Source: Rickettsia typhi
GTDB lineage: Bacteria; Pseudomonadota; Alphaproteobacteria; Rickettsiales; UBA1997
Assembly (NCBI GenBank): GCA_945906835.1
Contig: CAMDRL010000011.1
Span: 1 to 15,402, forward strand
Direction: 5' to 3'
DNA length: 15,402 nucleotides
Shown one piece after another: positions 1 through 7,535 of this stretch; position 1 is the first letter of the stretch, and each line of letters opens with the position of its first letter. A program made the position numbers and the translations under genes. Below the pieces are notes generated by a model. That model had not been told where the DNA came from. It saw only the letters and a list, made by a program, of their open reading frames with translations, and searched no databases.

Positions 1-1046
1 GCAGGCGTCCCTGGGCGAGGAGAATATTTGAAAGAATAACATTGAGTAAATCCAATTTTTCTTACTAAATCTAAAGTATCTTCAAAATCTTGATCTGTTT
101 CACCCGGAAAACCCACAATAAAATCAGATGACAAACCCATATCAGGGCAAGATTTTCTTAAATTCTCAATGGTTTTAAAATAATCTTGGCGAGTATGTTT
201 GCGGTTCATTGCCTTTAAAATATTATTTGAACCTGACTGAATTGGCAAATGTAAAAATGGCATTAATTTTTTAACTTCTGCATGAGCTTTGATTAGATCA
301 TCAGTCATGTCTCTGGGGTGGGAAGTTGTGTAGCGGATTCTTTCAATTTGCGGAATTTCAGCAATTTTACGAACTAATTTTGCCAAATCTTGAACTTCGC
401 CATTTTCATTTAAGCCATGATAGGCATTAACATTTTGCCCTAAAAAATAAATTTCTTTAACACCTTTTTCTGCAAGTTGTAAAGCATCATTATAAATTTT
501 ATGAGACTTACGAGAATATTCCGCGCCGCGAGTGTAAGGCACCACACAAAATGTGCAAAATTTATCGCAACCTTCTTGCACTGTAACAAACGAGCTGGCT
601 CCAGTTCCCGCCTTTGATTCTGGCAAAATATCAAATTTATCATTAGGCGTAAATTCAAGATTAATTTGTTTTTTCTTTTCACGAATTACTTTTCCAACCA
701 AGTCTGGCAAGGTTTGATAACTTTCAGGACCAACGATGATATCAACTACATTTGAACGACGAAAAATTTCTTCACCTTCTGCTTGCGCCACGCAACCAGC
801 AACTGCAACGATCATTTGACTGCCACTTTGTTTTTTTTCTTCTTTAAAAGGACGCAAACGACCTAAATCTGAGAATAATTTTTCTGAGGCTTTTTCACGA
901 ATGTGGCAGGTGTTTATGATGACCATGTCTGCGCCTTCTGGAGTTTCGGAAGTTTCGTATCCAACTGCTGTCATTAGATCTTCCATACGGTCTGAGTCAT
1001 AGACATTCATTTGGCAGCCGTAGGTTTTTATGTGTAGTTTTTTCAT
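1..1046 (-). CDS. miaB: MiaB, tRNA-2-methylthio-N6-dimethylallyladenosine synthase (C-terminus cut by window edge)
   Basis: Radical-SAM methylthiotransferase that adds the 2-methylthio group to i6A37 of tRNAs reading UNN codons. Translating the minus strand from the ATG at 1044-1046 gives 348 codons running off the left edge; the family is usually about 440-475 residues, so the end of the radical-SAM domain and the TRAM domain lie outside. The N-terminal UPF0004 domain shows the YGCQMN motif (Cys11), NTCHIREKA (Cys47) and AGCVAQAEG (Cys85), the three ligands of the auxiliary 4Fe-4S cluster. The radical-SAM CxxxCxxC is at Cys160, Cys164 and Cys167 ([17 protein letters not shown]). Further family motifs are [16 protein letters not shown] and FIVGFPGET. 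No Shine-Dalgarno is visible before the start, which is chosen because the protein begins with the standard [14 protein letters not shown]. Family assignment is very secure. Confidence 0.97.
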   Translation of the reverse strand, partial: MKKLHIKTYGCQMNVYDSDRMEDLMTAVGYETSETPEGADMVIINTCHIREKASEKLFSDLGRLRPFKEEKKQSGSQMIVAVAGCVAQAEGEEIFRRSNVVDIIVGPESYQTLPDLVGKVIREKKKQINLEFTPNDKFDILPESKAGTGASSFVTVQEGCDKFCTFCVVPYTRGAEYSRKSHKIYNDALQLAEKGVKEIYFLGQNVNAYHGLNENGEVQDLAKLVRKIAEIPQIERIRYTTSHPRDMTDDLIKAHAEVKKLMPFLHLPIQSGSNNILKAMNRKHTRQDYFKTIENLRKSCPDMGLSSDFIVGFPGETDQDFEDTLDLVRKIGFTQCYSFKYSPRPGTP

Positions 1047-1082
1047 TTTTTATTTTATTACGATTTTGTTATTAGTCTACCG

Positions 1083-1152
1083 CCCCTAACCCCTCCTTAT
1101 CAAGGAGGGGAACTCAAAGCATTCCCCTCCCTTGATAAGGAGGGGTTAGGGG
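1083..1152. repeat. GC-rich inverted repeat (hairpin), CCCCTAACCCCTCC type
   Basis: Nearly perfect palindrome in the 131-bp gap between the methyltransferase stop and the miaB start. The left arm is 1083-1111 and the right arm 1123-1152. The arms are complementary over about 29 bp with a single-base insertion in the right arm, and the loop is 11 bp. The arm begins CCCCTAACCCCTCCTTATC, far richer in GC than its surroundings. No T-run follows on either strand, so it is not a canonical intrinsic terminator, although it could still act as an mRNA stem or processing site. It is a different sequence family from the other palindromes in this window. It is probably an interspersed REP-like or non-autonomous element. 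Confidence 0.85.
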
Positions 1153-1177
1153 TAATAGATAACGCGCACTCGATATT

Positions 1178-1981
1178 TTATTTCCACCCCGTAGCAGTAA
1201 CAATCTCAAAAGTAGCCTTCACACCACCTTCATTATCACTGTATTTTTTATAATAATTATCAGAAATTTTACCAAGAAATTCTTTAGTAAAAAACTTACG
1301 AGACCTTTTATTCATAACATTACCCTGCCCCATCATTTTCAAATCTTTCAAAAGCGTTAATGGATTTTTATAATTAACTTCAATTTTTTCAAAATCAGAA
1401 ATTGGACTTACAAACCCCGCTTTTTGCATTAAATGCGCCGCAGTTTTAACTTCAATTGTTGGTGACATTCTTGGTGAAATTCCACCATAAATTTCACTTT
1501 CAGTTTCAAAAACTACATGCGCTAATTCCGATAAATTTTCTTCACCAAAAAAGCTGGCAATGAATATTCCATCTGGCTTTAACAAAGATTTAACTTGTAA
1601 CAAAAATTGTGGAATTAAATTGATGTGATGAAAATTTAAACAACTAACTATCAAATCAAAACTATTTTCTTTGAAAGGCAAAAATTCATCATCCGCAATA
1701 ATTTTATTTCCCTCCACAGTACCAAAATTACAAATCTCAGTTTGCACAATTGTTTTAACTTTTTTCTTTAAACCAATTTGCTTTGATAAATAACCATCTC
1801 GCGCTCCAATTTCTAAAACCGTATCAAAATCACGATTGAGAAATTCCAAACTTTCAACAATTTTGTTTGCAACTTCTATATATAAAAAATTAAAATCCTG
1901 AAAATGCTTCGCATAACGCACACGATTTTGGCGCAGCAAAGCGCGATCAAACATCACCTCTAATTGCGTCTCTAAACCCAT
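1178..1981 (-). CDS. SAM-dependent methyltransferase, NDUFAF5-like (class I fold)
   Basis: Class I SAM-dependent methyltransferase-fold protein of 267 residues. Motif I is VLEIGARDGYL (about residues 55-65). The acidic motif II region follows, then a motif around FDLIVSCLNFHHI (about 108-120), and LLKPDGIFIASFFGE marks motif III. The N-terminal FDRALLRQNRVRYA and the SPTIEVKTAAHLMQKAGF stretch match the bacterial relatives of mitochondrial NDUFAF5, the complex I assembly factor that hydroxylates an arginine of NDUFS7; function here is inferred from family only. In alphaproteobacteria such a gene often sits next to comF, as here. Two starts are possible: ATG at 1981, or ATG at 1954 (residue 10), which matches the usual family N-terminus and has AGAGG just upstream on the minus strand. 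I keep the longer form as the outer limit but think 1954 at least as likely. Confidence 0.85.
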   Translation of the reverse strand: MGLETQLEVMFDRALLRQNRVRYAKHFQDFNFLYIEVANKIVESLEFLNRDFDTVLEIGARDGYLSKQIGLKKKVKTIVQTEICNFGTVEGNKIIADDEFLPFKENSFDLIVSCLNFHHINLIPQFLLQVKSLLKPDGIFIASFFGEENLSELAHVVFETESEIYGGISPRMSPTIEVKTAAHLMQKAGFVSPISDFEKIEVNYKNPLTLLKDLKMMGQGNVMNKRSRKFFTKEFLGKISDNYYKKYSDNEGGVKATFEIVTATGWK

Positions 1982-1987
1982 TACAAA

Positions 1988-2710
1988 ATGAAGAATTTTT
2001 TTAAGAAAATCATCGAACTACTTTTTCCCAACCAATGTTTACATTGTAGTCACCTAATTGGGCAAGAAGGCGTATTTTGTAACGACTGTTGGAAAAAATT
2101 GCAATTCATAACTGATCCTAAATGCAATATTTGTTGTCATCCCTTTGAATATAAGGTGGCAGATAATTTAATCTGTGGCAAATGCTTGGGAAATAAACCT
2201 TCTTATGACAGAGTGATAACAGTTTTTCGCTACAATCCTGTAATCAAAAAAATTATCGGAGATTTTAAATATCGCGACACAACTTATTTGGCTAAAAAAT
2301 TTGCTAAAATATTATTTAACCGAGCTTCAACAGAAATTGCTAAAATTGATTTAATAGTTGCGGTTCCTCTGCATAAAATAAGACTTAGAAAAAGAAAATT
2401 TAACCAAGCAATTTTGCTGACAAAAGAATTATCTAAGCTTTCTAAAAAGGAATTTTTTTACGATTTTTTATTACGCATAAAAAATACCACAGCCCAAGCT
2501 GGACTTAAAAAAAGAGAGCGCGAAAAGAATTTGAGAGGTGCTTTTGCTTTAAACAAAAAATATGAGAAAATAGTGAAAGGTAAGAAAATTCTACTTATTG
2601 ATGATGTGATGACAACTGGCACAACTTTAGAAAATTGTGCCAGAATTTTAAAGAAATCTGGGGCAAAAGAAGTATTTGTTTTAGTAATTGCTAAAAGGGT
2701 TTTTAACTAA
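1988..2710 (+). CDS. comF: ComF family protein (zinc ribbon plus phosphoribosyltransferase fold)
   Basis: A 240-residue ComF/GntX-family protein. The N-terminal zinc-binding region has repeated Cys pairs: CLHC (residues 17-20), CNDC, CNIC and CGKC. The C-terminal phosphoribosyltransferase domain has the PRPP-binding loop KILLIDDVMTTGTTL near residues 199-213 and the family motif AVPLHKIRLRKRKFNQA. In naturally competent bacteria ComF takes part in handling imported single-stranded DNA; in alphaproteobacteria its role is not well defined. The start codon is 6 bp from the divergent methyltransferase start, and the stop overlaps the convergent pseudopilin by 8 bp. The start fits because a short hydrophobic segment ending in a Pro before the first Cys is typical of the family. 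Confidence 0.93.
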   Translation: MKNFFKKIIELLFPNQCLHCSHLIGQEGVFCNDCWKKLQFITDPKCNICCHPFEYKVADNLICGKCLGNKPSYDRVITVFRYNPVIKKIIGDFKYRDTTYLAKKFAKILFNRASTEIAKIDLIVAVPLHKIRLRKRKFNQAILLTKELSKLSKKEFFYDFLLRIKNTTAQAGLKKREREKNLRGAFALNKKYEKIVKGKKILLIDDVMTTGTTLENCARILKKSGAKEVFVLVIAKRVFN

Positions 2711-3635
2711 TCTTAATCGCATATTTTTTACCCAAATAAGCTTCAACAGATTTTATTTCATCAGTAGATAGGGCGCGAGTAAATATTATCATTTCAGCTA
2801 TAGAAAGATCCTCAGAACCAGAACTCATTCCACCTATTGCAGCGCCATAATAGCTGACTAAAGGCTTTCCTATGGCGTCAGCGTTTGTTGCTGAATAGGG
2901 AGCGCTTATATTACTTTTCATTGAGTAATATTTACCTTTAGTTGTATCAAATTTAAAAGTATGAATTCTGGGGGTTATTGCTGCACTTAATGTGACAGGA
3001 ATGTTCCAATCCGATGCATCCTTTACAGCAGTAGTAACACCAGTATGATCCCATATAAAATTTTTACCGCTCGAATATCCAATTTGAAGATTTATTGAAG
3101 GACTAATAAGCCCATGGCCGGACAAAAACATACTATTTTTTCCATCTAAACTTCCAGAAGAAACTCTTTGCTCAACTACAAAAATTGTATAATTAGTATT
3201 CGCAAGAAAACTCAATCCTAGTCCATTAGGGTCAACTGTAATTCTTTCGCCGAATCTTTGATTAGCGGGAATTTCAGATTCAAGATAAAATTGAATTACT
3301 GGCAAACCATTAATAACATTCTCAACATAGACTGGACCACCAGGTATGGTATTATAGGCATTTATTTTACTCATAGATTGCGGGTTTATGTCATTCCACC
3401 TTGTAACAGTTGAACTGGAATCGATGGTAACAGAATTATCTAAAGAAGTTTCAAGCCACATTGCTAAATCTTTAATGCTATTAACATCAGAGCTTAGTGT
3501 TAAAGTTTTAGCAGTTTGCAATTTTGATGCTTTAATCAGCCTACTTCCTTGAGTAACGCCAGAAATCAAAATACCAATAATTAAAACCACAATTGAAAGC
3601 TCAATCAATGAAAATGCTTTATTTTTACTTATCAT
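2703..3635 (-). CDS. Type IV pseudopilin-like protein with C-terminal LamG/concanavalin-like domain
   Basis: 310 residues. The N-terminus is a prepilin-type sequence: a short basic leader (MISKNKA), then FSLIELSIVVLIIGILISG (residues 8-26) with Glu at mature position +5 and a single hydrophobic helix. The residue before the expected cleavage site is Ala7 rather than the usual Gly. The rest is not a normal pilin. WLETS (60-64) followed by WND (80-82), a beta-rich middle, and LSIAEMIIFTRALSTDEIKSVEAYL near the end (about 277-302) match the beginning and end of LamG-like (concanavalin A-type) lectin domains. The product is probably inserted in the inner membrane and, if processed by a prepilin peptidase, exposed outside or assembled as a minor pilin. 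It overlaps comF tail-to-tail by 8 bp and lies 30 bp downstream of the amidase gene. No other pilus gene is in the window. Confidence 0.8.
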   Translation of the reverse strand: MISKNKAFSLIELSIVVLIIGILISGVTQGSRLIKASKLQTAKTLTLSSDVNSIKDLAMWLETSLDNSVTIDSSSTVTRWNDINPQSMSKINAYNTIPGGPVYVENVINGLPVIQFYLESEIPANQRFGERITVDPNGLGLSFLANTNYTIFVVEQRVSSGSLDGKNSMFLSGHGLISPSINLQIGYSSGKNFIWDHTGVTTAVKDASDWNIPVTLSAAITPRIHTFKFDTTKGKYYSMKSNISAPYSATNADAIGKPLVSYYGAAIGGMSSGSEDLSIAEMIIFTRALSTDEIKSVEAYLGKKYAIKIS

Positions 3636-3665
3636 ATGTTTGCTTAAACTAAAAAATTTTAATAA

Positions 3666-4430
3666 TTATGTGCCTAAATTATCCAATAACAATTGAGAAC
3701 TTTTATACCAAGCACTGTTGTCATCTTGGGAAATTCTTTGATTGAATCTGCGATTAAAGACACGAACTAAACACATCATCTCTAAATCAAAGTTGTTATT
3801 AAGATTAGACACTTTGTAGCCAAATTTAATTAAGGATTTTTTTATTTCCTCAATTTTACAATCTACATCTTCATATTCAAATAACAAATTGTAACTTTCA
3901 ATAAATAAATTATCTGGATAAAAACCTACGCCATTTTGCGCCAAGAACTTCCAATCAAATAAATGTGACGGATCTTGTTTTCTGTCCAAAAATCCAGTTT
4001 CTTTGTTGTAAGCAATATCAGAATGTCCAACAATATTTTGAGCTTCAATATTATATTTTTTGATTAGATATTTGCATAATTCAACTCCAGCTTGCATTTG
4101 AACTAACTCAAACTTTTTATCAAAAGGCGCGCTATTTATAAATTCTATACCAATTGATGTTTTATTCAAACCATCAACTCCTCTCCAGAAGCTTACTCCT
4201 GCATGATATGCAATATTATTTTCATCAACTAATTGAAAAATCTCTCCACATTCATCAATTAAAAAATGTGAACTAACTTTACAATCCAAAAACTGATCTA
4301 TGGCATGTTGCACTGAATTAGCTTGAACATGGTGCACAACCAAAAAATCAATTTTTCTGACAGAATCAACTACATCAAAAAATTCAGAGAATTTTTTATT
4401 TTTATTAATCTCTAAAGATTTCATAAACAA
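3666..4430 (-). CDS. N-acetylmuramoyl-L-alanine amidase (Amidase_2/AmpD-AmiD type) with C-terminal peptidoglycan-binding-like region
   Basis: Zinc amidase that cleaves the bond between N-acetylmuramic acid and the L-Ala of the stem peptide. The 254-residue protein has the Amidase_2 pattern: LVVHH with a zinc-ligand His at 33 or 34, SSHFLID (53-59), AYHAGVSFWRG (74-84), SIGIEFIN (92-99), GHSDIAY with the second zinc His at 136, and RKQDP with the third ligand at Asp153. There is a short insertion (NKETGFLD) between the last two. Residues of about 190-250 resemble a degenerate peptidoglycan-binding helical domain, as in AmiD-like enzymes and the larger rickettsial AmpD. No signal peptide is seen, so the site of action (cytoplasmic recycling or export by another route) is open. 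Met3 is an alternative start. No Shine-Dalgarno is visible. It is probably co-transcribed with the pseudopilin. Confidence 0.9.
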   Translation of the reverse strand: MFMKSLEINKNKKFSEFFDVVDSVRKIDFLVVHHVQANSVQHAIDQFLDCKVSSHFLIDECGEIFQLVDENNIAYHAGVSFWRGVDGLNKTSIGIEFINSAPFDKKFELVQMQAGVELCKYLIKKYNIEAQNIVGHSDIAYNKETGFLDRKQDPSHLFDWKFLAQNGVGFYPDNLFIESYNLLFEYEDVDCKIEEIKKSLIKFGYKVSNLNNNFDLEMMCLVRVFNRRFNQRISQDDNSAWYKSSQLLLDNLGT

Positions 4431-4433
4431 ATT

Positions 4434-4461
4434 TTGACATTAAAATTATAAAAACTAACTT
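4434..4461 (+). promoter_or_regulatory. Candidate promoter for maeB (TTGACA-N16-TAACTT)
   Basis: A perfect -35 hexamer TTGACA at 4434-4439 is followed after 16 bp by TAACTT at 4456-4461, a poor -10 (3 of 6 to TATAAT). A second TTGACA overlaps at 4460-4465 without a good -10 at normal spacing. The distance to the maeB start is about 135 bp. The same TTGACA-N16-TAACTT arrangement occurs upstream of rho. Support is sequence resemblance only. Confidence 0.35.
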
Positions 4462-4507
4462 GACAAACCTTCTTATTGAAAGATGCAAGCAATATATGAG
4501 GATTATA

Positions 4508-4539
4508 CGAAGCAAGCCTGCTTATTTAAGCTTTCTTCG
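4508..4539 (+). promoter_or_regulatory. Hairpin in the maeB 5' leader
   Basis: CGAAGCAAGC at 4508-4517 pairs with GCTTTCTTCG at 4530-4539 (10 bp with one mismatch, 12-nt loop). A shorter alternative hairpin, AAGCA at 4510-4514 with TGCTT at 4519-4523, uses the same left arm, so the two are mutually exclusive. Neither is followed by a T-run. The stretch 4431-4596 holds no other gene that I can see. Confidence 0.35.
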
Positions 4540-4596
4540 CCTAATCCCCTCTTTACCTATTTTGGTTTCTAACTAACAAACAAACTACTTAATAAA

Positions 4597-6888
4597 ATGG
4601 TCACTAAAAAAGATACAAAAAAAACTACCAAAAATATCCAAGGTAAAACAACTAAAGAAGCTGAAGCTTTATTATTCCACTCTCAAGGTCAACCTGGAAA
4701 AGTTGCAATGCATGCAATTAAACCACTTAATACACAAAGAGACTTAGCTTTAGCCTATTCTCCAGGTGTTGCAATTCCTTGTTTAGAAATTCAAAAAAAT
4801 CCTGATTTAGCTTATGATTACACTTCAAAAGGTAATTATGTTGCAGTAATTTCAAACGGTACAGCAGTTCTTGGACTTGGAAATCTTGGCGCTTTAGCTG
4901 GTAAGCCAGTTATGGAAGGAAAATCAGTTTTATTCAAAAGATTTGCTGATATTGATTCAGTTGATATTGAAGTTGATACTGAAAATCCTGATGAATTCAT
5001 TAATGCCGTTAAATATTTAGGCCCAACTTGGGGTGGTATTAACCTTGAAGATATTAAAGCTCCTGAATGTTTTATCATTGAAAGCAAACTTCGTGAAATT
5101 ATGGATATTCCTGTATTTCATGACGATCAACATGGTACAGCAATTATCTCTGCCGCTGGTATTATCAATGCTTTACATATTTCAGGCAAAAAATTTAAGG
5201 ATATTAAAGTTGTAGTTAACGGTGCTGGCGCTGCTGGTATTGCTTGCTTAGAGCTTTTAAAAGCTATGGGCTTACCTCATGATAACGCTATTCTTTGCGA
5301 CACTAAAGGTACAATTTACAAAGGCAGAACTGAAGGAATGAATCAATGGAAATCTGCTCACGCCGCCAATACTAAAGCCAGAACTTTAGCCGAAGCTATG
5401 AAAGGTGCCGATGTATTTTTAGGTCTTTCAGTTAAAGGTGCAGTAACTAAAGAAATGGTGAAATCAATGGCAAAAAATCCAGTGATTTTCGCTATGGCAA
5501 ATCCAGATCCAGAAATTACTCCTGAAGAAGTTCATGCTACAAGATCTGATGCAATTGTTGCAACTGGTCGCTCTGATTATGAAAACCAAGTTAATAATGT
5601 AATGGGTTTCCCTTACATTTTCCGTGGCGCTTTAGATGTACGGGCTTCAACCATCAACGAAGAAATGAAAATTGCCGCAGCTCACGCTATTGCTGAACTT
5701 GCACGCGAACATGTTCCTGACGATGTAATTAAAGCTTATGGTGGCCGTGACATGAAATTTGGCGCGCATTACATCATTCCAACTCCTTTTGATGCAAGAT
5801 TGATCAGTGTTGTTCCTTTAGCTGTTGCTAAAGCCGCAGTTGCTTCAGGAGTTGCCAGAAAACCAATTAAAGATTGGGACGCTTATGTACAACAATTAAA
5901 AGCTAGACGCGACCCTACAGTTAACAGTCTTAGCATGATGTTTGAAAAATTACAAAGATCTCCTAAAAAAGTTATTTTTGCTGAAGGTGAGCAACCAGAA
6001 ATTATCCGCGTTGCTGCAATGTGGCGTGATAATGGTTATGGTACACCAATTCTGATTGGTAAGGAATCTAAGGTTTTGGCAAATATGAAAGAAGCCAATA
6101 TTAGCCCTGAAGGTATCAAGATTTATAATGCCTCAATCTCTGACGCTAACCCTAAATATACAGATTACCTTTACGAAGAATTACAAAGAAAAGGTGTATT
6201 GCGCTCTGACTGTGCCCGTATGGTAAAAAATGATCGCAATGTTTTTGCTGCTTCAATGCTTGCTTGTGGAGATGGCGATGCTCTTATTAGCGGCTTGACA
6301 AGAGGCTATCGCAAAACCATGACTGACATTTGGCAAGTTGTTAAAAACAAAAAAGGTAAAATTCTTTTGGGAATTTCAATGGTAATTTCTAAAGGAAAAA
6401 CCATTTTCATTTCTGACACCGCTTGTTCAGAACTTTCTTCGCCAGAACATTTAGTAAATATTGCAATTCAAACTGCAGACAAGGTCAGACAACTTGGTCA
6501 TGAACCTAGAGTTGCATTCTTATCATTTTCTAACTTTGGAAGCGCTTTAAAAACTGAATCAGAAAGAGTTAAAAAAGCGGTTGAAATTCTTGATGGCATG
6601 AAAGTTAACTTTGAATATGATGGCGAAATGACTGCTGATGTAGCTTTAAGTATGGACAAAATGTCTAGATATCCATTCTGCCGCTTAACTGCCCCTGCAA
6701 ATATTTTAATTTGTCCAGGCCTGCATTCAGCAAGCATTGCCACCAAGCTTCTTGAGGCAGTTGGAGATTGCACAGTTGTTGGACCAATTTTAAATGGCTT
6801 TGAAAAATCAGTACAAATTGTTACAATGAGATCTTCAATTAATGATATTTTAAATATGGCAGTTATTGCTGCCACTGATAATAAATAA
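4597..6888 (+). CDS. maeB: NADP-type malic enzyme with C-terminal phosphotransacetylase-like domain (MaeB)
   Basis: Oxidative decarboxylation of L-malate to pyruvate, giving NAD(P)H; cytoplasmic. The 763 residues match the two-domain MaeB family (about 760 in E. coli). Malic enzyme part: YSPGVAIPC (54-62), a NYVAVISNGTAVLGLGNLG stretch (80-98), GKSVLFKRFADIDSVDIEVDT, metal-binding Glu151-Asp152 (NLEDIKAP) and HDDQHGTA with Asp176-Asp177, and the nucleotide-binding NGAGAAG (208-214). From about residue 436 a phosphate acetyl/butyryltransferase-like domain runs to the end (RSPKKVIFAEGEQPEIIRVA at its start). In this family that domain is usually regulatory and sets the oligomer, sensing acetyl-CoA, rather than being an active Pta; that is family knowledge. 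It is first of a tight plus-strand gene run, with the next start 5 bp after its stop. The N-terminal 20 residues are Lys/Thr-rich and probably disordered. Confidence 0.97.
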   Translation: MVTKKDTKKTTKNIQGKTTKEAEALLFHSQGQPGKVAMHAIKPLNTQRDLALAYSPGVAIPCLEIQKNPDLAYDYTSKGNYVAVISNGTAVLGLGNLGALAGKPVMEGKSVLFKRFADIDSVDIEVDTENPDEFINAVKYLGPTWGGINLEDIKAPECFIIESKLREIMDIPVFHDDQHGTAIISAAGIINALHISGKKFKDIKVVVNGAGAAGIACLELLKAMGLPHDNAILCDTKGTIYKGRTEGMNQWKSAHAANTKARTLAEAMKGADVFLGLSVKGAVTKEMVKSMAKNPVIFAMANPDPEITPEEVHATRSDAIVATGRSDYENQVNNVMGFPYIFRGALDVRASTINEEMKIAAAHAIAELAREHVPDDVIKAYGGRDMKFGAHYIIPTPFDARLISVVPLAVAKAAVASGVARKPIKDWDAYVQQLKARRDPTVNSLSMMFEKLQRSPKKVIFAEGEQPEIIRVAAMWRDNGYGTPILIGKESKVLANMKEANISPEGIKIYNASISDANPKYTDYLYEELQRKGVLRSDCARMVKNDRNVFAASMLACGDGDALISGLTRGYRKTMTDIWQVVKNKKGKILLGISMVISKGKTIFISDTACSELSSPEHLVNIAIQTADKVRQLGHEPRVAFLSFSNFGSALKTESERVKKAVEILDGMKVNFEYDGEMTADVALSMDKMSRYPFCRLTAPANILICPGLHSASIATKLLEAVGDCTVVGPILNGFEKSVQIVTMRSSINDILNMAVIAATDNK

Positions 6889-6893
6889 GATTT

Positions 6894-7307
6894 ATGGCAG
6901 ATAAGAATTCAGCATCGCAAATGGATCACGGAGAAATGCTTCATGCAAAAAACATGATTCCTTCAGTTTCCGCTGGTCCTGACAAGCTTCACTCCGGAGA
7001 TAACGCCTCTTCTTCAAGTGAAATATTGCCTCAAACATTTGCAACTGAAGGTCTTTCTCTATTGGGAACTGGAAAGGTTTCTGTTGGAGATTTTTTAAAC
7101 AATCCAGGTCTTGGTGTCCCTTGTAGTGGCGGGGTATTTACAACAGACTTAGATCTTGGTACCATGGCTCCAAGTAAAATGTCTCATGAAGCAGTTGTTG
7201 GAAATCTTAACTCTTTAGGTGACACTCAACTAAGCAATGCCGGAATTGGAAAACAAGTTAACGCGAATCTTCCAACAATTAAATCTCAAGGTGGACAAGA
7301 ACATTAA
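6894..7307 (+). CDS. Uncharacterised 137-residue soluble protein
   Basis: I do not recognise this protein. It begins 5 bp after maeB and ends 8 bp before the SDHAF4-like gene, so it is almost certainly co-transcribed. It has no signal peptide and no hydrophobic segment long enough for a membrane helix. It is rich in Gly, Ser, Asn and Leu, has one Cys (VPCSGG) and no Trp. The first 45 residues (His/Met/Ser-rich, with MDHGEMLHAKNM) look disordered. The central part, KVSVGDFLNNPGLG to FTTDLDLGTMAP, looks more like a compact fold. Codon and base use resemble the neighbours. Uninterrupted reading, tight spacing and a plausible amino-acid mix argue that it is a real gene. It could be a lineage-restricted partner of a neighbouring enzyme; no function can be assigned. 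Confidence 0.75.
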   Translation: MADKNSASQMDHGEMLHAKNMIPSVSAGPDKLHSGDNASSSSEILPQTFATEGLSLLGTGKVSVGDFLNNPGLGVPCSGGVFTTDLDLGTMAPSKMSHEAVVGNLNSLGDTQLSNAGIGKQVNANLPTIKSQGGQEH

Positions 7308-7315
7308 TAAACTAT

Positions 7316-7504
7316 ATGAAACAGCAGCAAGAAAATAAAAAATGTGGTAATGAAAGTTGCGAATGCGCTTCCAAAAAAGATGATAAAAGTCTTGTAGATT
7401 TGACTGCCACTACAAATGTTTCTCAGAATAATAAAGAGGATAAAATTTTAGATCCGACTCATTTTGGTGATTGGCAGGTGAATTGTCGGACGATTGATTT
7501 TTAA
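7316..7504 (+). CDS. DUF1674 / SDHAF4-like succinate dehydrogenase assembly factor
   Basis: A 62-residue protein whose last 17 residues, DPTHFGDWQVNCRTIDF (46-62), match the C-terminal signature of DUF1674, the family of mitochondrial SDHAF4 (consensus around PTRYGDWExxGRxxDF). SDHAF4 binds flavinylated SdhA and helps it join SdhB; the same role is inferred here. Oddities: the usual Gly before the conserved Arg is Cys57, and the N-terminus carries a Cys cluster, CGNESCEC (Cys10, Cys15, Cys17), which could bind metal or be redox active. The middle is Lys/Asp-rich and likely disordered. It lies between an unknown gene and rpoH in the maeB run. A TTG-initiated reading of rpoH would overlap its last 11 bases, but rpoH more likely starts downstream. 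Family call fairly secure because of the C-terminal motif. Confidence 0.82.
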   Translation: MKQQQENKKCGNESCECASKKDDKSLVDLTATTNVSQNNKEDKILDPTHFGDWQVNCRTIDF

Positions 7505-7535
7505 AAAGTTAAATCACTTAGCTATTATAAAAATT

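Noticed and set aside
440..682. Open frame opposite or beside miaB
   Set aside because: It lies wholly inside miaB in another frame, has no family motif and a composition unlike a real protein.
1083..1152. Intrinsic terminator for the methyltransferase gene
   Set aside because: The stem is strong but no T-run follows it on the minus strand; it is listed as a repeat instead.
4445..4450. TATAAT on the minus strand as -10 for the amidase gene
   Set aside because: No -35-like hexamer lies 16-18 bp upstream, and such a hexamer is expected by chance in DNA this AT-rich.
4836..5215. Short open frames on both strands within maeB
   Set aside because: They are shadows of a highly conserved enzyme region and show no independent features.
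7494..7535. TTG start for rpoH, adding 14 residues
   Set aside because: It overlaps the SDHAF4-like gene, the extra residues resemble no RpoH N-terminus, and ATG 7536 gives a normal length.
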